Origin: Synechococcus sp. NOUM97013
GTDB lineage: Bacteria; Cyanobacteriota; Cyanobacteriia; PCC-6307; Cyanobiaceae
NCBI RefSeq assembly: GCF_014279815.1
Contig: NZ_CP047941.1
Span: 1,922,001 to 1,986,000 of the forward strand
Direction: 5' to 3'
Length of the DNA stretch: 64,000 nt
Position numbers and translations under genes: made by a program. Below, piece by piece: positions 38,832 to 48,797 of the stretch. The notes beneath the pieces were generated by a model. It had not been told where the DNA came from, searched no databases, and saw only the letters and a program-made list of their open reading frames with translations. Positions within the stretch are counted from its first letter, which is position 1. Each line of letters opens with the position of its first letter.

Positions 38832-39260
38832 TCAATCCAACGCGCGGATGTAAAGCCAATCACCCTCGGGGTCTCCATTGCGGCGTTGGAACAACGACGT
38901 CTCACGGTGCACAAAGCGCTGGCCTCCGGCCGAGAAGACCGCCTCGAAACGCACGATGCCCTCCAGATCATCGGCTGTACCAGCCTCGGCGGACAGCACC
39001 TTGAGACCGCACCATCGACTGTCGCGACAGCTCTGTTTCAGGTCACGACGCCGTTGAGCAGGTGCTTCAGAGGGCATGGGATGGGTGGCAATCAAATAGT
39101 CGAGCTCCCCAAGGGCATAGGCGGAGTAACGCGAGCGCATCAGCGCTTCCGCCGTCGCAGGCTTGCGTTCACCACGATGCAGAGGACCGCAGCAATGGTC
39201 GAGGGTGTCACCGCTGCCGCAGGGACACGATTGAGCGGCCGTGGCAAACCCCCGTGTCAT
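38832..39260 (-). CDS. ychJ: YchJ-family SEC-C motif protein (UPF0225)
   Basis: This 142-residue protein has an N-terminal zinc-binding SEC-C motif (CPCGSGDTLDHCCGPLHRG, residues 12-30) followed by the YchJ domain: ATAEALMRSRYSAYALGELD, YLIATH, the WCGLKVLSAEAGTADDLEGI stretch and VRFEAVFSAGGQRFVHRETS. The function of the family is unknown. The ATG at 39260 shares one base with the stop of the DUF3326 gene; longer upstream frames are antisense-like. It ends the four-gene overlapping series that starts at the ferredoxin gene. Confidence 0.88.
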   Translation of the reverse strand: MTRGFATAAQSCPCGSGDTLDHCCGPLHRGERKPATAEALMRSRYSAYALGELDYLIATHPMPSEAPAQRRRDLKQSCRDSRWCGLKVLSAEAGTADDLEGIVRFEAVFSAGGQRFVHRETSLFQRRNGDPEGDWLYIRALD

Positions 39261-40315
39261 CAGCTCAGCTCCCGCAAGCCAGGCAGAGGACGGGTCAAGG
39301 CCTGCGGCGCGATGCCCTCGCGCAGCGCCATCAGCAACCCGGCTGCCTCGGCGTAGGAGGAGGCTTTCAGCACATGCTCGCCTAACGCCAAGGCCTCGGC
39401 CGTCACCGACAGCACGCCAGGGTTGTGAACGGCAATCACGGGAACGCGGCGTTCGAGACAGGCGAGGACCGCTTCCCCGCCCAAGGCGCCATCCGGCACG
39501 ACCATGGCACCGAGCTGCTCCGCCGCCAGGTCCCCGGCATGAACCGAACCGGAGGCGGCCACCAGCGACGGCGCCTGGGCCAGGCCCACCAGCACACAAG
39601 CAAGAAAGGTGTGTCCAAGTTCCTCTCCAGCCGCTCGAGGATCCAGATCGGGGTCGAGAGGCAGCGCCCCCAGGGCCGGTGCATGCGCACAGGGGAGCTG
39701 CAGATGCCGGACCAGCAGATGACTGATCACCGCTTCAGCGCCCGCCAAAGCATCCACGCCTGAACCATGGCGGTACGCCTCCAGTGCGGTGGCGTCGGAA
39801 TCCTCCGGGAAACGTGCGACCACAGCAATGGCCGTCGCACCGGCAGCCTTGAGCTGTTCTCCGGCTCGCAACAACGCATCCGGTCGCTGCATGGTGCCCC
39901 AGCTCGCACCGCTCTCACCCTGCTCCAGCGTCACCCCCAACGACACATCGCTGGTAACCACAGGGCCGATCTCCAAGCCGAGTGTGGCCCGACAGCCATC
40001 GGCCACCTGCAGATGCCGCTGGCGCAGATCAGCCTCGATGCCGGCATCCAGGAGCAATCCGATGCGTTGACGCCGCACAGGACGCAACCGCAGATCACCT
40101 GCAGCGAAACGGTCAAGGGCATATCCCTCGACGTAGTGAATGCGGGGATCACGCCAGTAGAGGGCCGCACCGTTCATCACATTCGGGTGCGTGATCAAAC
40201 AACCACTGGCTGCTGCCAAGCAGCGGGCACTGGGCAGGGCATCGCCCGCAAAGCCGCCGATCTCACAGCCAATCCCTGTGGGAACCACCATCAGGGTGGG
40301 AAGTGGTCGTGTCAC
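39260..40315 (-). CDS. DUF3326 protein
   Basis: This 351-residue protein belongs to the DUF3326 family, conserved in oxygenic phototrophs and of unknown function. From the GTG at 40315 it begins TRPLPTLMVVPTGIGCEIGG. Further motifs: ITHPNVMNGAALYWRDPRIH, YVEGYALDRFAAGDLRLRPV, RIGLLLDAGIEADLRQRHLQ, AVVARFPEDSDATALEAYRH, the GSGVDALAGAEAVISHLLVR stretch and VPVIAVHNPGVLSVTAEALA. The glycine-rich start and central Asp residues suggest a Rossmann-like fold, but no catalytic motif is known. The GTG overlaps the 67-aa gene's stop by four bases. Linkage to a ferredoxin hints at a redox role. Confidence 0.88.
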   Translation of the reverse strand: MTRPLPTLMVVPTGIGCEIGGFAGDALPSARCLAAASGCLITHPNVMNGAALYWRDPRIHYVEGYALDRFAAGDLRLRPVRRQRIGLLLDAGIEADLRQRHLQVADGCRATLGLEIGPVVTSDVSLGVTLEQGESGASWGTMQRPDALLRAGEQLKAAGATAIAVVARFPEDSDATALEAYRHGSGVDALAGAEAVISHLLVRHLQLPCAHAPALGALPLDPDLDPRAAGEELGHTFLACVLVGLAQAPSLVAASGSVHAGDLAAEQLGAMVVPDGALGGEAVLACLERRVPVIAVHNPGVLSVTAEALALGEHVLKASSYAEAAGLLMALREGIAPQALTRPLPGLRELS

Positions 40316-40515
40316 GGCGTGTCCACCGTTGGTGTGAGCACCACGGCCTCCACCTGCACGCACTGCTGCCCAGCCGCATTGACGGCAAGCCCTGTGATCG
40401 CCCAACGCAGCGGCTGACCGTGGGGATGCAACTGCTGATGCACCCAGTTGCGCATCTCAACGATCCCCTGGTGCTCAGGCCGAATCAGATCAAGCCTGAG
40501 CGACGACAGCTTCAC
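40312..40515 (-). CDS. Conserved hypothetical protein (67 aa), DUF3326-linked
   Basis: I do not recognise this small protein by name. It has 67 residues: LSSLRLDLIRPEHQGIVEMR, NWVHQQLHPHGQPLRWAITG and LAVNAAGQQCVQVEAVVLTP. It looks like one alpha/beta unit with no membrane segment. It starts with GTG overlapping the ferredoxin stop by four bases, and its own stop overlaps the DUF3326 start by four bases. Overlap at both ends makes it very likely a real, co-translated gene and a possible partner of ferredoxin or DUF3326. Confidence 0.72.
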   Translation of the reverse strand: MKLSSLRLDLIRPEHQGIVEMRNWVHQQLHPHGQPLRWAITGLAVNAAGQQCVQVEAVVLTPTVDTP

Positions 40516-40847
40516 TTCTGGTACTGACCGAACTGGGCCTCATAGAGCGCATCTTCCTGACCAGCAATCACCTTCAAATCCGAACGGGGATAGGCCACAC
40601 ACAGCAGTGAGAAGCCGTCCTTGCGCAGATCCTCCTTCACTCCCATGGCATCCGGCTGATGCACCGCACCCTCACTGAGGCGGGCGGCGCAGGTGGTGCA
40701 GACCCCGGCACAACAGGAACTGGGCACCATCACCCCAGCAGCCTCAGCCGCCGAGAGCACGGTCTGATCGGCACGACACTGGAACTGATGCTGCTGGCCA
40801 TCCAGCTCAACACTGATTGTGTAGGTGGCCACCGTTGATTCGCTCAT
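40512..40847 (-). CDS. [2Fe-2S] ferredoxin, divergent plant type
   Basis: This is a 111-residue ferredoxin. The ligands follow the C-x4-C-x2-C ... C pattern: Cys45, Cys50 and Cys53 in SSCCAGVCTTCAARL and Cys83 in LLCVAYPRSD. An extra Cys46 sits beside the first ligand. The N-terminal TYTISVELDGQQHQFQCRAD and the long C-terminal tail (EDALYEAQFGQYQK) set it apart from PetF at 10.3 kb, with which it shares the GAV-x-Q and CVAYP features. Partner is unknown. The ATG at 40847 heads the overlapping series with the 67-aa protein, DUF3326 and ychJ; the oxygenase gene upstream ends 33 bases away. Confidence 0.9.
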   Translation of the reverse strand: MSESTVATYTISVELDGQQHQFQCRADQTVLSAAEAAGVMVPSSCCAGVCTTCAARLSEGAVHQPDAMGVKEDLRKDGFSLLCVAYPRSDLKVIAGQEDALYEAQFGQYQK

Positions 40848-40879
40848 CCTTCAGGGGACGTTCCAGGCATGGCATCCTC

Positions 40880-41608
40880 TCAGGGCACGGGCCGTTTGCA
40901 GCGCTGCCATTGATGGGGATGGGGCGACAGGTATTCCGGAGGACGGCCTGCAGCACGCGCAGTGAGCACGAAGTCAAAACTGACGGACACACGCAGCGCA
41001 TCCTCTGTCTCGTTGGCCGCCACGCTGTGGTGCAACCGCGACGGGAACAACACCAGCAAACCCGGTTCCGAGGACAGCATCCATTCCCGCTGATTGCAGG
41101 GGTGGTCATGGCTGATGGGCCCGCCATGGCCGACGGCCAAACCCGGAACCAGTTCGTTGAGCTGCTGCGGCGCGTGCAGACACAACGGTCCATCCACACC
41201 GCTGCCATCACCGCTGAAATACAGAACAGCACTGAGATGCGCATTGGGATGGTGGTGTCGCCCGACCACTTGCCCCCACTCGCTGAGCACAGGCCAGCAG
41301 CGCTGCAGATGAAGGTCAAGTGCATCGGCATCGAATCCCGTCAACGCCAAATAACGCCAGACGCGCGTCGTCACCTGATCCGCCAGGTCACGGAAGTCAG
41401 GGTGCTCATGCAACTGCCACACGCCATTGAGATCGCCGGTCCAGGCGCAGCCCTCATCGGGATTGCTGGAGGCGTCACCCCGCATCGCCAGGAGCGTCTG
41501 CAGTTGAGCCGCCAGATCCAGCGGGTCAAGAACGAGGCGATCCGTTGCAACAACGGTGGGGAACAGATGGTGCAGCTCCACAGGCAGGCGATCACACCGC
41601 CTCGCCAT
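40880..41608 (-). CDS. Putative 2-oxoglutarate/Fe(II) oxygenase (TIGR02466-like)
   Basis: This 242-residue protein has the core of the TIGR02466 putative 2OG-Fe(II) oxygenase family. The metal motif falls in VVGRHHHPNAHLSAVLYFSG (His-x-Asn-x-x-x-Ser type), and the distal His and Arg in LLVLFPSRLHHSVAANETED and ALRVSVSFDFVLTA. The N-terminal part (LHHLFPTVVATDRLVLDPLD) fits the family start. The substrate is unknown; hydroxylation of a protein or small metabolite is possible. ATG start is clear. It is separated from the atpG terminator by about 30 bases downstream of that operon and reads toward the ferredoxin gene, so it may be co-transcribed with it. Confidence 0.78.
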   Translation of the reverse strand: MARRCDRLPVELHHLFPTVVATDRLVLDPLDLAAQLQTLLAMRGDASSNPDEGCAWTGDLNGVWQLHEHPDFRDLADQVTTRVWRYLALTGFDADALDLHLQRCWPVLSEWGQVVGRHHHPNAHLSAVLYFSGDGSGVDGPLCLHAPQQLNELVPGLAVGHGGPISHDHPCNQREWMLSSEPGLLVLFPSRLHHSVAANETEDALRVSVSFDFVLTARAAGRPPEYLSPHPHQWQRCKRPVP

Positions 41609-41640
41609 CCTCGTTCAAGACCACTGAACCGATCGGCAAT

Positions 41641-41666
41641 AAAAAAGCCGGCCCTGGGGCCGGCGA
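41641..41666 (-). terminator. Rho-independent terminator after atpG
   Basis: GCCGGCCC and GGGCCGGC pair almost without loop (41647-41664). On the minus strand the hairpin is followed by six Ts. It lies about 25 bases past the atpG stop, and so closes the large ATP synthase operon. Confidence 0.9.
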
Positions 41667-41687
41667 AGAAAAACGGTTGAGATGAGA

Positions 41688-42638
41688 TCAACCAACAGCG
41701 GCAGCACCACCTGCCACCTCGAGAATCTCCTGCGTAATCGCAGCCTGACGCGCCTTGTTGTAATCCAGGGTGAGCGTCTTGGCGAGCGCCTTAGCGTTGT
41801 CGCTGGCGTTATTCATCGCAGTCATCCGGCTGGCAAGCTCGGACGCTGCTGATTCCTGCAGAGAGCGCAGCAGCTGATTCTGCAAATACAGAGGAAGCAG
41901 TGCATTCAAGAGCTGCTCAGGGCTCTGCTCAAACACGATGTCGGAGGGAAGCTCCGGCTGGGTGTTGGCAGGAGCCGAACCCGATTCCACCCGCAGCTCA
42001 CCATCTTTGGTGGTGAGACGGAAGATTTCATCATCCGCTTCTGCGATCCCTTGAGGATCGAGAGGCAGCAAGGTCTGAACGACAGGCTTGCAGCTCACCA
42101 AGTTGATGAACTTGGTGTAGATGATCTCAACGCGGTCGGTGGTTTCCGAGAGAAACTCAGCAAACACCTCGTTGGCGATGGAACCGGCTTCGTCTGCGGT
42201 GGGCACCTGCTCCAGACCTGTGAAGGTGGCCTGAATCGGGTAGTTGCGGTTGGTGAAATAGCTGATGGCTTTGCGACCGATCAGCACCAGATCAACCTTG
42301 TAGCCCTTGCTCTGAAGCTCTGCGAAACGCACTTCAGTGCGCTTGATGATGTTGGTGTTGTAACCACCGCAGAGACCACGGTCGCCGGTGACCGCGACAA
42401 GGGTGATCGACTCAACATTGCGCTGCTCCATCAAAGGAGCATCAGCGTCTTCAAACTGCATTCGCGTCTGAAGATTTTCCAGCAGGCGCGCAAGACGATC
42501 CGCAAAGGGACGGCTGCGCAACACCTGCTCTTGAGCGCGGCGAACCTTGGCCGCAGCCACGAGGCGCATGGCCTCGGTGATCTTGCGGGTGTTCTTGACC
42601 GATTTAATTCGGTCTCGGATCTCTTTGAGATTTGCCAT
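41688..42638 (-). CDS. atpG: ATP synthase F1 subunit gamma
   Basis: This central rotor shaft has 316 residues. The N-terminal helix [20 protein letters not shown] and the C-terminal helix [20 protein letters not shown] form the coiled coil. The middle has [20 protein letters not shown] and [21 protein letters not shown] segment around residues 195-240 ([40 protein letters not shown]) is the photosynthetic-type insertion; the redox Cys pair of plant gamma is not present. It is the last gene of the atp operon, ten bases after atpA. Confidence 0.96.
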   Translation of the reverse strand: MANLKEIRDRIKSVKNTRKITEAMRLVAAAKVRRAQEQVLRSRPFADRLARLLENLQTRMQFEDADAPLMEQRNVESITLVAVTGDRGLCGGYNTNIIKRTEVRFAELQSKGYKVDLVLIGRKAISYFTNRNYPIQATFTGLEQVPTADEAGSIANEVFAEFLSETTDRVEIIYTKFINLVSCKPVVQTLLPLDPQGIAEADDEIFRLTTKDGELRVESGSAPANTQPELPSDIVFEQSPEQLLNALLPLYLQNQLLRSLQESAASELASRMTAMNNASDNAKALAKTLTLDYNKARQAAITQEILEVAGGAAAVG

Positions 42639-42648
42639 ACCTCAGACC

Positions 42649-44229
<1,581 letters not shown>

Positions 44230-44778
44230 TCAGCTCGCCTTGGCGAGAGCAAGACCCAGACGTCGGACCTGGCCAGACAGGCTGGCATCGATGACCTGAG
44301 AGCCGATGTTCACGACAAAGCCACCGATGAGGCTGGGGTCGATGGTCAGGTCGATTTCGACCGTGCCGGTGCCGACCATGGACTGCACCTTGGCCGTCAG
44401 CGACGCTGTCTGGGCTTCGGTGAGTGCCTGAGCCGAGCGCACGTGGGCCAGGGAAATGTTGCGGGAGTCCCGATACAACTCAAGAAACCGGCGCAGGACC
44501 GAATCAAACGCAGCGAGACGTTGACGGTCTGCGAGAACCTTGAGCAGATTCATCAGGGAAGGCTTGACCTGCTCAGAGAGCAGCTCGGTGAGAGCCTTCT
44601 TCTTGGCAGCGGGCTCGAGCACCGGTGAGGTCATGGCCTCACGCAGTGAATCGCTGGAATCCCAGAGAGCAAGCAGCTCCTTGCACTGGGCGGCCACATC
44701 ATCCGATTCGCTGCGGGCGTCGGTGACCTGAAGCAGAGCTTCGGCGTAGGGAGTGGCCAGGGTGTTGAGAAGGGGCAT
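44230..44778 (-). CDS. atpH: ATP synthase F1 subunit delta
   Basis: This peripheral-stalk subunit links F1 to the b/b' dimer. It has 182 residues. The N-terminal helical domain begins LLNTLATPYAEALLQVTDAR; the C-terminal part includes RFLELYRDSRNISLAHVRSA, the TVEIDLTIDPSLIGGFVVNI segment, and the end SLSGQVRRLGLALAKAS. The ATG shares one base with the atpF stop (TGATG), so the two are coupled. Confidence 0.95.
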   Translation of the reverse strand: MPLLNTLATPYAEALLQVTDARSESDDVAAQCKELLALWDSSDSLREAMTSPVLEPAAKKKALTELLSEQVKPSLMNLLKVLADRQRLAAFDSVLRRFLELYRDSRNISLAHVRSAQALTEAQTASLTAKVQSMVGTGTVEIDLTIDPSLIGGFVVNIGSQVIDASLSGQVRRLGLALAKAS

Positions 44779-45299
44779 CAGGCATCCTCCAAATTGCTGA
44801 TGGAGGAATCGATGAGGCGGGATTGGCCCGCAGCATCCAAACGTCCGGGGAGTTCAGCCATCACCTTGTCGATGGCGGCAAGTGCGGCCTGGCGACGGAG
44901 CTCTTCAGTCAGGCGGGCTCCTTCAGCATTCAGATCAGCCAGGGCATCCTGCTTGAGAGCTGCCATGGCCTGAATGGTGCGTTGCTCACCGTCCTTGCGG
45001 ATGGCTTCGGCACGGGCCTTGCCATCAACTCGGATTTTTTCTGCCTTCTGCTGCGCAGCAGCCAGGTCTTCCTGGGCACGTGCGAGTTCGGCGGTTGCCT
45101 TGCGGAGACGACCTTCGGAATCCTCAAGATCCTTGAGGATGGCCTGACGACGACGCTCGAGGATTCCACCGAGGAACCCTTTGAGGAACCAATACAGAAC
45201 CCCGATCACGATGACCAGGTTGATGAGGTTGGTCTCGAACAGGTTGAGGTTGAGACCGAAGCCGCCTTCGGAAGCGAACAGTGTGGGAAGCATGGTCAT
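44778..45299 (-). CDS. atpF: ATP synthase Fo subunit b
   Basis: This is the membrane-anchored peripheral stalk. It has 173 residues. After [20 protein letters not shown], the membrane helix is TNLINLVIVIGVLYWFLKGF. The rest is a long charged helix (ERRRQAILKDLEDSEGRLRK, LAAAQQKAEKIRVDGKARAE). The start overlaps the atpF' stop by one base. In cyanobacteria it pairs with b' as a heterodimer. Confidence 0.95.
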   Translation of the reverse strand: MTMLPTLFASEGGFGLNLNLFETNLINLVIVIGVLYWFLKGFLGGILERRRQAILKDLEDSEGRLRKATAELARAQEDLAAAQQKAEKIRVDGKARAEAIRKDGEQRTIQAMAALKQDALADLNAEGARLTEELRRQAALAAIDKVMAELPGRLDAAGQSRLIDSSISNLEDA

Positions 45300-45763
45300 C
45301 AGGCAGCCAGAAGTCGTTTAATGATCTGGGCACTGAGCTGATCAACCTGACCCATCAACTTGGTCTGGGCGGTTTCACGCTGAGCTTCGATCTCTCTCCG
45401 AGCCTTTTCGCGGGTGCGGTTGGCTTCGGTCTCCGCTTCAGCAAGAGCCTCGCGGTAGAGACGGTCCACTTCCTGTTCGGCCTCGACGATGGCGGCTTGG
45501 GCCGCCTGACGGGCTCCACGGAGTTGGTCCTGGAGATCGGCTTCCAGTCGCTGAATCTGCTCAAGCTTTTGCTTGGCGTCAGCACGACTGGTCGCGATGT
45601 AACCCTCGCGATCCTCCACGACCTTGCCGACCGGCCGGAAGAACAGGGAATTGAGCAGGAAGGTGAGGAGAACCACCTGAACCGCCATCAGCGGCAAGGT
45701 GGCATCGAGGTCGAAAAGACCTCCCTCCGGAACACCTGCTTCAGCAAGCAGAAGCCAGGGCAT
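45299..45763 (-). CDS. atpF': ATP synthase Fo subunit b'
   Basis: This is the second, divergent b-type subunit found in photosynthetic ATP synthases. It has 154 residues. A short start precedes the membrane helix [20 protein letters not shown], then [20 protein letters not shown] and a long charged helix ([43 protein letters not shown]). The gene is also called atpG or atpX in some annotations. It lies 80 bases downstream of atpE, across an intercistronic hairpin. Confidence 0.94.
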   Translation of the reverse strand: MPWLLLAEAGVPEGGLFDLDATLPLMAVQVVLLTFLLNSLFFRPVGKVVEDREGYIATSRADAKQKLEQIQRLEADLQDQLRGARQAAQAAIVEAEQEVDRLYREALAEAETEANRTREKARREIEAQRETAQTKLMGQVDQLSAQIIKRLLAA

Positions 45764-45808
45764 GGAAGGGTGCGATGGGGTGAATCAAATCGAACGAATC
45801 AGGGACAC

Positions 45809-45829
45809 GGAAGGACTCAACGTCCTTCC
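45809..45829 (-). other. Intercistronic hairpin between atpE and atpF'
   Basis: GGAAGGAC and GTCCTTCC form a perfect eight-base stem with a five-base loop, beginning 15 bases after the atpE stop on the minus strand. No T-run follows. The position fits an mRNA-stabilising or processing element giving more c-subunit than downstream products. Confidence 0.65.
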
Positions 45830-45843
45830 GCGCGGAGACCTGA

Positions 45844-46206
<363 letters not shown>

Positions 46207-46246
46207 TTAGCAGATCGCGGGGGACCTGCGAAAGATGAGACGAGGC

Positions 46247-46975
46247 TTAGTGGGCCTCTTCGTGAACGGCTTCGCCGATGTAGTTGGCGGCGAGCGTCGC
46301 GAAAATCAGGGCCTGAATGGCACTGGTGAACAGGCCGAGGAACATGGCTGGCAGGGGAACCAGAACAGGCACCAGAAAGGCGAGAACGGCCACCACCAGC
46401 TCATCAGCCAGGATGTTTCCGAAAAGACGGAAAGACAGGGAGAGGGGCTTGGTGAAGTCCTCGATGATCTTGAACGGGAGCATGATCGGGGTCGGCTCCA
46501 CGTAGTACTCGAAGTACCGCAGACCTTTACGGCTCAGACCTGCATAGAAGTAGGAGAGCGACACCAGCAGGGCCATGGCCACTGTGGTGTTGATATCTGC
46601 GGTCGGGGCACCCAGCTCACCGTTGGGGAGCTCGATCAGACGCCAGGGGATCAAGGCGCCACCCCAATTGCAGACGAAAATGAACAAGAACAGGGTTCCC
46701 ACGAAAGGAAGCCAGTCGCGATAAGCCTTTTCTCCGATCTGCTCGCGGGCGAGTTCTCGGAGGTAATCCCAGAGGAACTCAAGGAGGTTCTGCACACCCT
46801 TGGGATCACGCTCCATCTTGCGGGTGCCACTCACCACGAGCAGCAGCAGCAGGCCAATCACGACCCAGGAGCTGAGAAAAACCTGGCCGTGGAGGTTCAG
46901 GTTGCCGATTTGCCAATAGAGGTGCTGACCGACCTCCAGTTCGGCAAACGGCAGGTTGAGGAGCGACGGAACCAT
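46247..46975 (-). CDS. atpB: ATP synthase Fo subunit a
   Basis: This membrane subunit forms the proton half-channels against the c ring. It has 242 residues with about five membrane helices, e.g. [20 protein letters not shown] and [20 protein letters not shown]. The key Arg is in [20 protein letters not shown], followed by [20 protein letters not shown] and the end [20 protein letters not shown]. It starts at the ATG at 46975, 21 bases after atp1. Many older cyanobacterial annotations call it atpI. Confidence 0.96.
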   Translation of the reverse strand: MVPSLLNLPFAELEVGQHLYWQIGNLNLHGQVFLSSWVVIGLLLLLVVSGTRKMERDPKGVQNLLEFLWDYLRELAREQIGEKAYRDWLPFVGTLFLFIFVCNWGGALIPWRLIELPNGELGAPTADINTTVAMALLVSLSYFYAGLSRKGLRYFEYYVEPTPIMLPFKIIEDFTKPLSLSFRLFGNILADELVVAVLAFLVPVLVPLPAMFLGLFTSAIQALIFATLAANYIGEAVHEEAH

Positions 46976-46996
46976 GTGTGGGGGAAGTGCGCGGAC

Positions 46997-47332
46997 TCAG
47001 CCGTCGATGACGGTCTGAAGAATCAGAGCTGGCTTGTAGAGAAGGAAACCGAGGAAGGCTGGAAGCAGTTCAAGTTGGGGGAGTTTGGCCGCTGCAACGA
47101 CAAGAAGCATTGGCACAACCAATTGGAACCGACCAACCTGACGGGAACCTCCGCCGAGCCGGGCGACGCTGCGGGCGAGCAGGCGCAGGTAAAGAAGACC
47201 AGCGCATGAACCCACCAGCAAGCTGCGGGCCACCAGAGCATCAAATCGGACCAGCGCGATCAGAGCCGCAACTAGAGAAATCGCCAAAGTGGCCAGCATC
47301 AGGCGTTGTTGGAGCTTTGCGTACTCGCCCAT
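46997..47332 (-). CDS. atp1: ATP synthase protein I
   Basis: This small membrane protein is encoded first in the atp operon; the family helps c-ring assembly or Mg uptake and is not part of the final enzyme. It has 111 residues from the ATG at 47332 (MGEYAKLQQRLML). Hydrophobic segments: LMLATLAISLVAALIALVRF, LLVGSCAGLLYLRLLARSVA, FQLVVPMLLVVAAAKLPQLE and LLPAFLGFLLYKPALILQTV, about four helices. The frame is open upstream to 47422, with no better start. Its sequence is weakly conserved, so the call rests partly on position. Confidence 0.85.
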   Translation of the reverse strand: MGEYAKLQQRLMLATLAISLVAALIALVRFDALVARSLLVGSCAGLLYLRLLARSVARLGGGSRQVGRFQLVVPMLLVVAAAKLPQLELLPAFLGFLLYKPALILQTVIDG

Positions 47333-47445
47333 ACCCGAATCAGTCACAACGGATGCCGCGGTTGATTCGGTGGTGGTGGTAGCCAGCAAACAACATCTGA
47401 GAAAGCGCGCGGAATCTATCACGCGTTTTCTCCTGCACCGGCAGC

Positions 47446-48684
47446 TCAGGGCTCGAGAAGCAGCAGTTTCCGGGCCACAAGCTCTCTTGCCACGGCAGCA
47501 GTCTCATCGCCCAGACCCAGCTCACCCAGTGCATGATCGGGCTGATTCTCGATGGCTTCCAGCAAGCCAATCTCCGCAGCGCTCAAGCTGATCGGCTCGA
47601 GATCAGGCCCGAGCAGATTGGCGGACGGCCACCCCCAGAGACAGGGTTGTCGACGACCACGGGTCTTGAGCAGCTCGGCATCGTCATCCCATTGATGAGG
47701 ACGAATGGGCGTGCGCGACACGAAAAATTCGAAATGGCTGATGTCAGGATCGAGATCTTCCACCAGCAGCCACCGATCCCGCTCGGGAAGCGCAAGAGCC
47801 CTGTCCAAAAGCTCCCCCTGGAGGAGCCGAGAAGGATTCCAGACCGCCGGATTCGAGAACCCGGCGAACTGAAGACCTGCAATGTCGATCAGGGAGAAGA
47901 GGCTGCTGAGGTCGTAGCTGGTTTCCTGAGGGTGGAGGTACATGTCTGCGAAGTTGGAATCAGCTGCGGTGTCGATCCGCCAGCGCTGCTCGTAATTGAG
48001 CCGCAGGCGATTGCTCTCCGGAAGCGACTGAAACAGGTCTCGACCCAGGCGCAGGCCCTCGGCTCCCGTCCCGGCTCCGAGACGGGTCAGAACCCTCTGA
48101 GTGCGGTGGATCTCCCAACGACCGCCATTGGCGTAAAGAAAGAGATGCAACAGGCCCCCATCAGCCAAGAGCGATCCCAGTGCCTTGAGCCCCGCCAACG
48201 GATCACGCAGGTGATGCAGCACTCCCACTGAGTTGATGTAGTCGAAGGGTCCCTCTCCCTGAAGGTCGAGAAGGCTGCGCTGTTCCTGACGCAGGTCATC
48301 CACCTGATCGGCGCCTCCAGACCGTTGCAGCCGCTCACGTGCAACGTCGAGTGCTCCGGCGCTGATGTCGACAGCAAGAACCTGGGCGCCGGGGTTCAAA
48401 TGGCAGAGGTAATCGGTGCTGACACCGGTTCCGCATCCCGCATCCAGAATCCGCACCGGCATGGAACGGTCGGAGCGCTTGGGGACGGCTCCATGGACTG
48501 CGGCCAGCACGCTGTCATGGCACCAACGCCAGTTGTAACCAGGTGGCGGACCATCCTGAAGTGGATCTCCTGGATAGGGAAACCGGTCATAGAAATCGCT
48601 CACCACGGGTGTGGCGGCATCCGAAGGCGTGGGCTTCACGGGGCGGCGGACTCCAGAGGGTGGTTTGGGTTTGGAGCATTTCAT
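47446..48684 (-). CDS. SAM-dependent methyltransferase
   Basis: This 412-residue class I methyltransferase begins (ATG 48684) with a basic tail, then FYDRFPYPGDPLQDGPPPGY and NWRWCHDSVLAAVHG. Motif I is RILDAGCGTGVSTDYLCHLN, the acidic loop LAVDISAGALDVARERL, then the DYINSVGVLHHLRDPLAGLK segment. The C-terminal 180 residues contain ETSYDLSSLFSLIDIAGLQF and a regulatory-looking tail. The FYDRFPYP start is typical of a bacterial family acting on unknown substrates. It is divergent from apcE, with 113 bases between starts, and its 3' end is close to atp1. Confidence 0.82.
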   Translation of the reverse strand: MKCSKPKPPSGVRRPVKPTPSDAATPVVSDFYDRFPYPGDPLQDGPPPGYNWRWCHDSVLAAVHGAVPKRSDRSMPVRILDAGCGTGVSTDYLCHLNPGAQVLAVDISAGALDVARERLQRSGGADQVDDLRQEQRSLLDLQGEGPFDYINSVGVLHHLRDPLAGLKALGSLLADGGLLHLFLYANGGRWEIHRTQRVLTRLGAGTGAEGLRLGRDLFQSLPESNRLRLNYEQRWRIDTAADSNFADMYLHPQETSYDLSSLFSLIDIAGLQFAGFSNPAVWNPSRLLQGELLDRALALPERDRWLLVEDLDPDISHFEFFVSRTPIRPHQWDDDAELLKTRGRRQPCLWGWPSANLLGPDLEPISLSAAEIGLLEAIENQPDHALGELGLGDETAAVARELVARKLLLLEP

Positions 48685-48797
48685 GGGCGCCCCCTGTGGC
48701 ACGCCTCTTGCAGCAACCCCTGCAAACATTTGTTCATGCTGGCTCGAGACGCCTCGGAGCGAGCCGTAACGTGGCCGGACCCTGCTTGCTCCCGTTC

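Noticed and set aside
46235-47209. 324-codon open frame antisense to atpB and atp1
   Set aside because: Spans two genes of the atp operon on the opposite strand; Glu/Gln/His-rich shadow.
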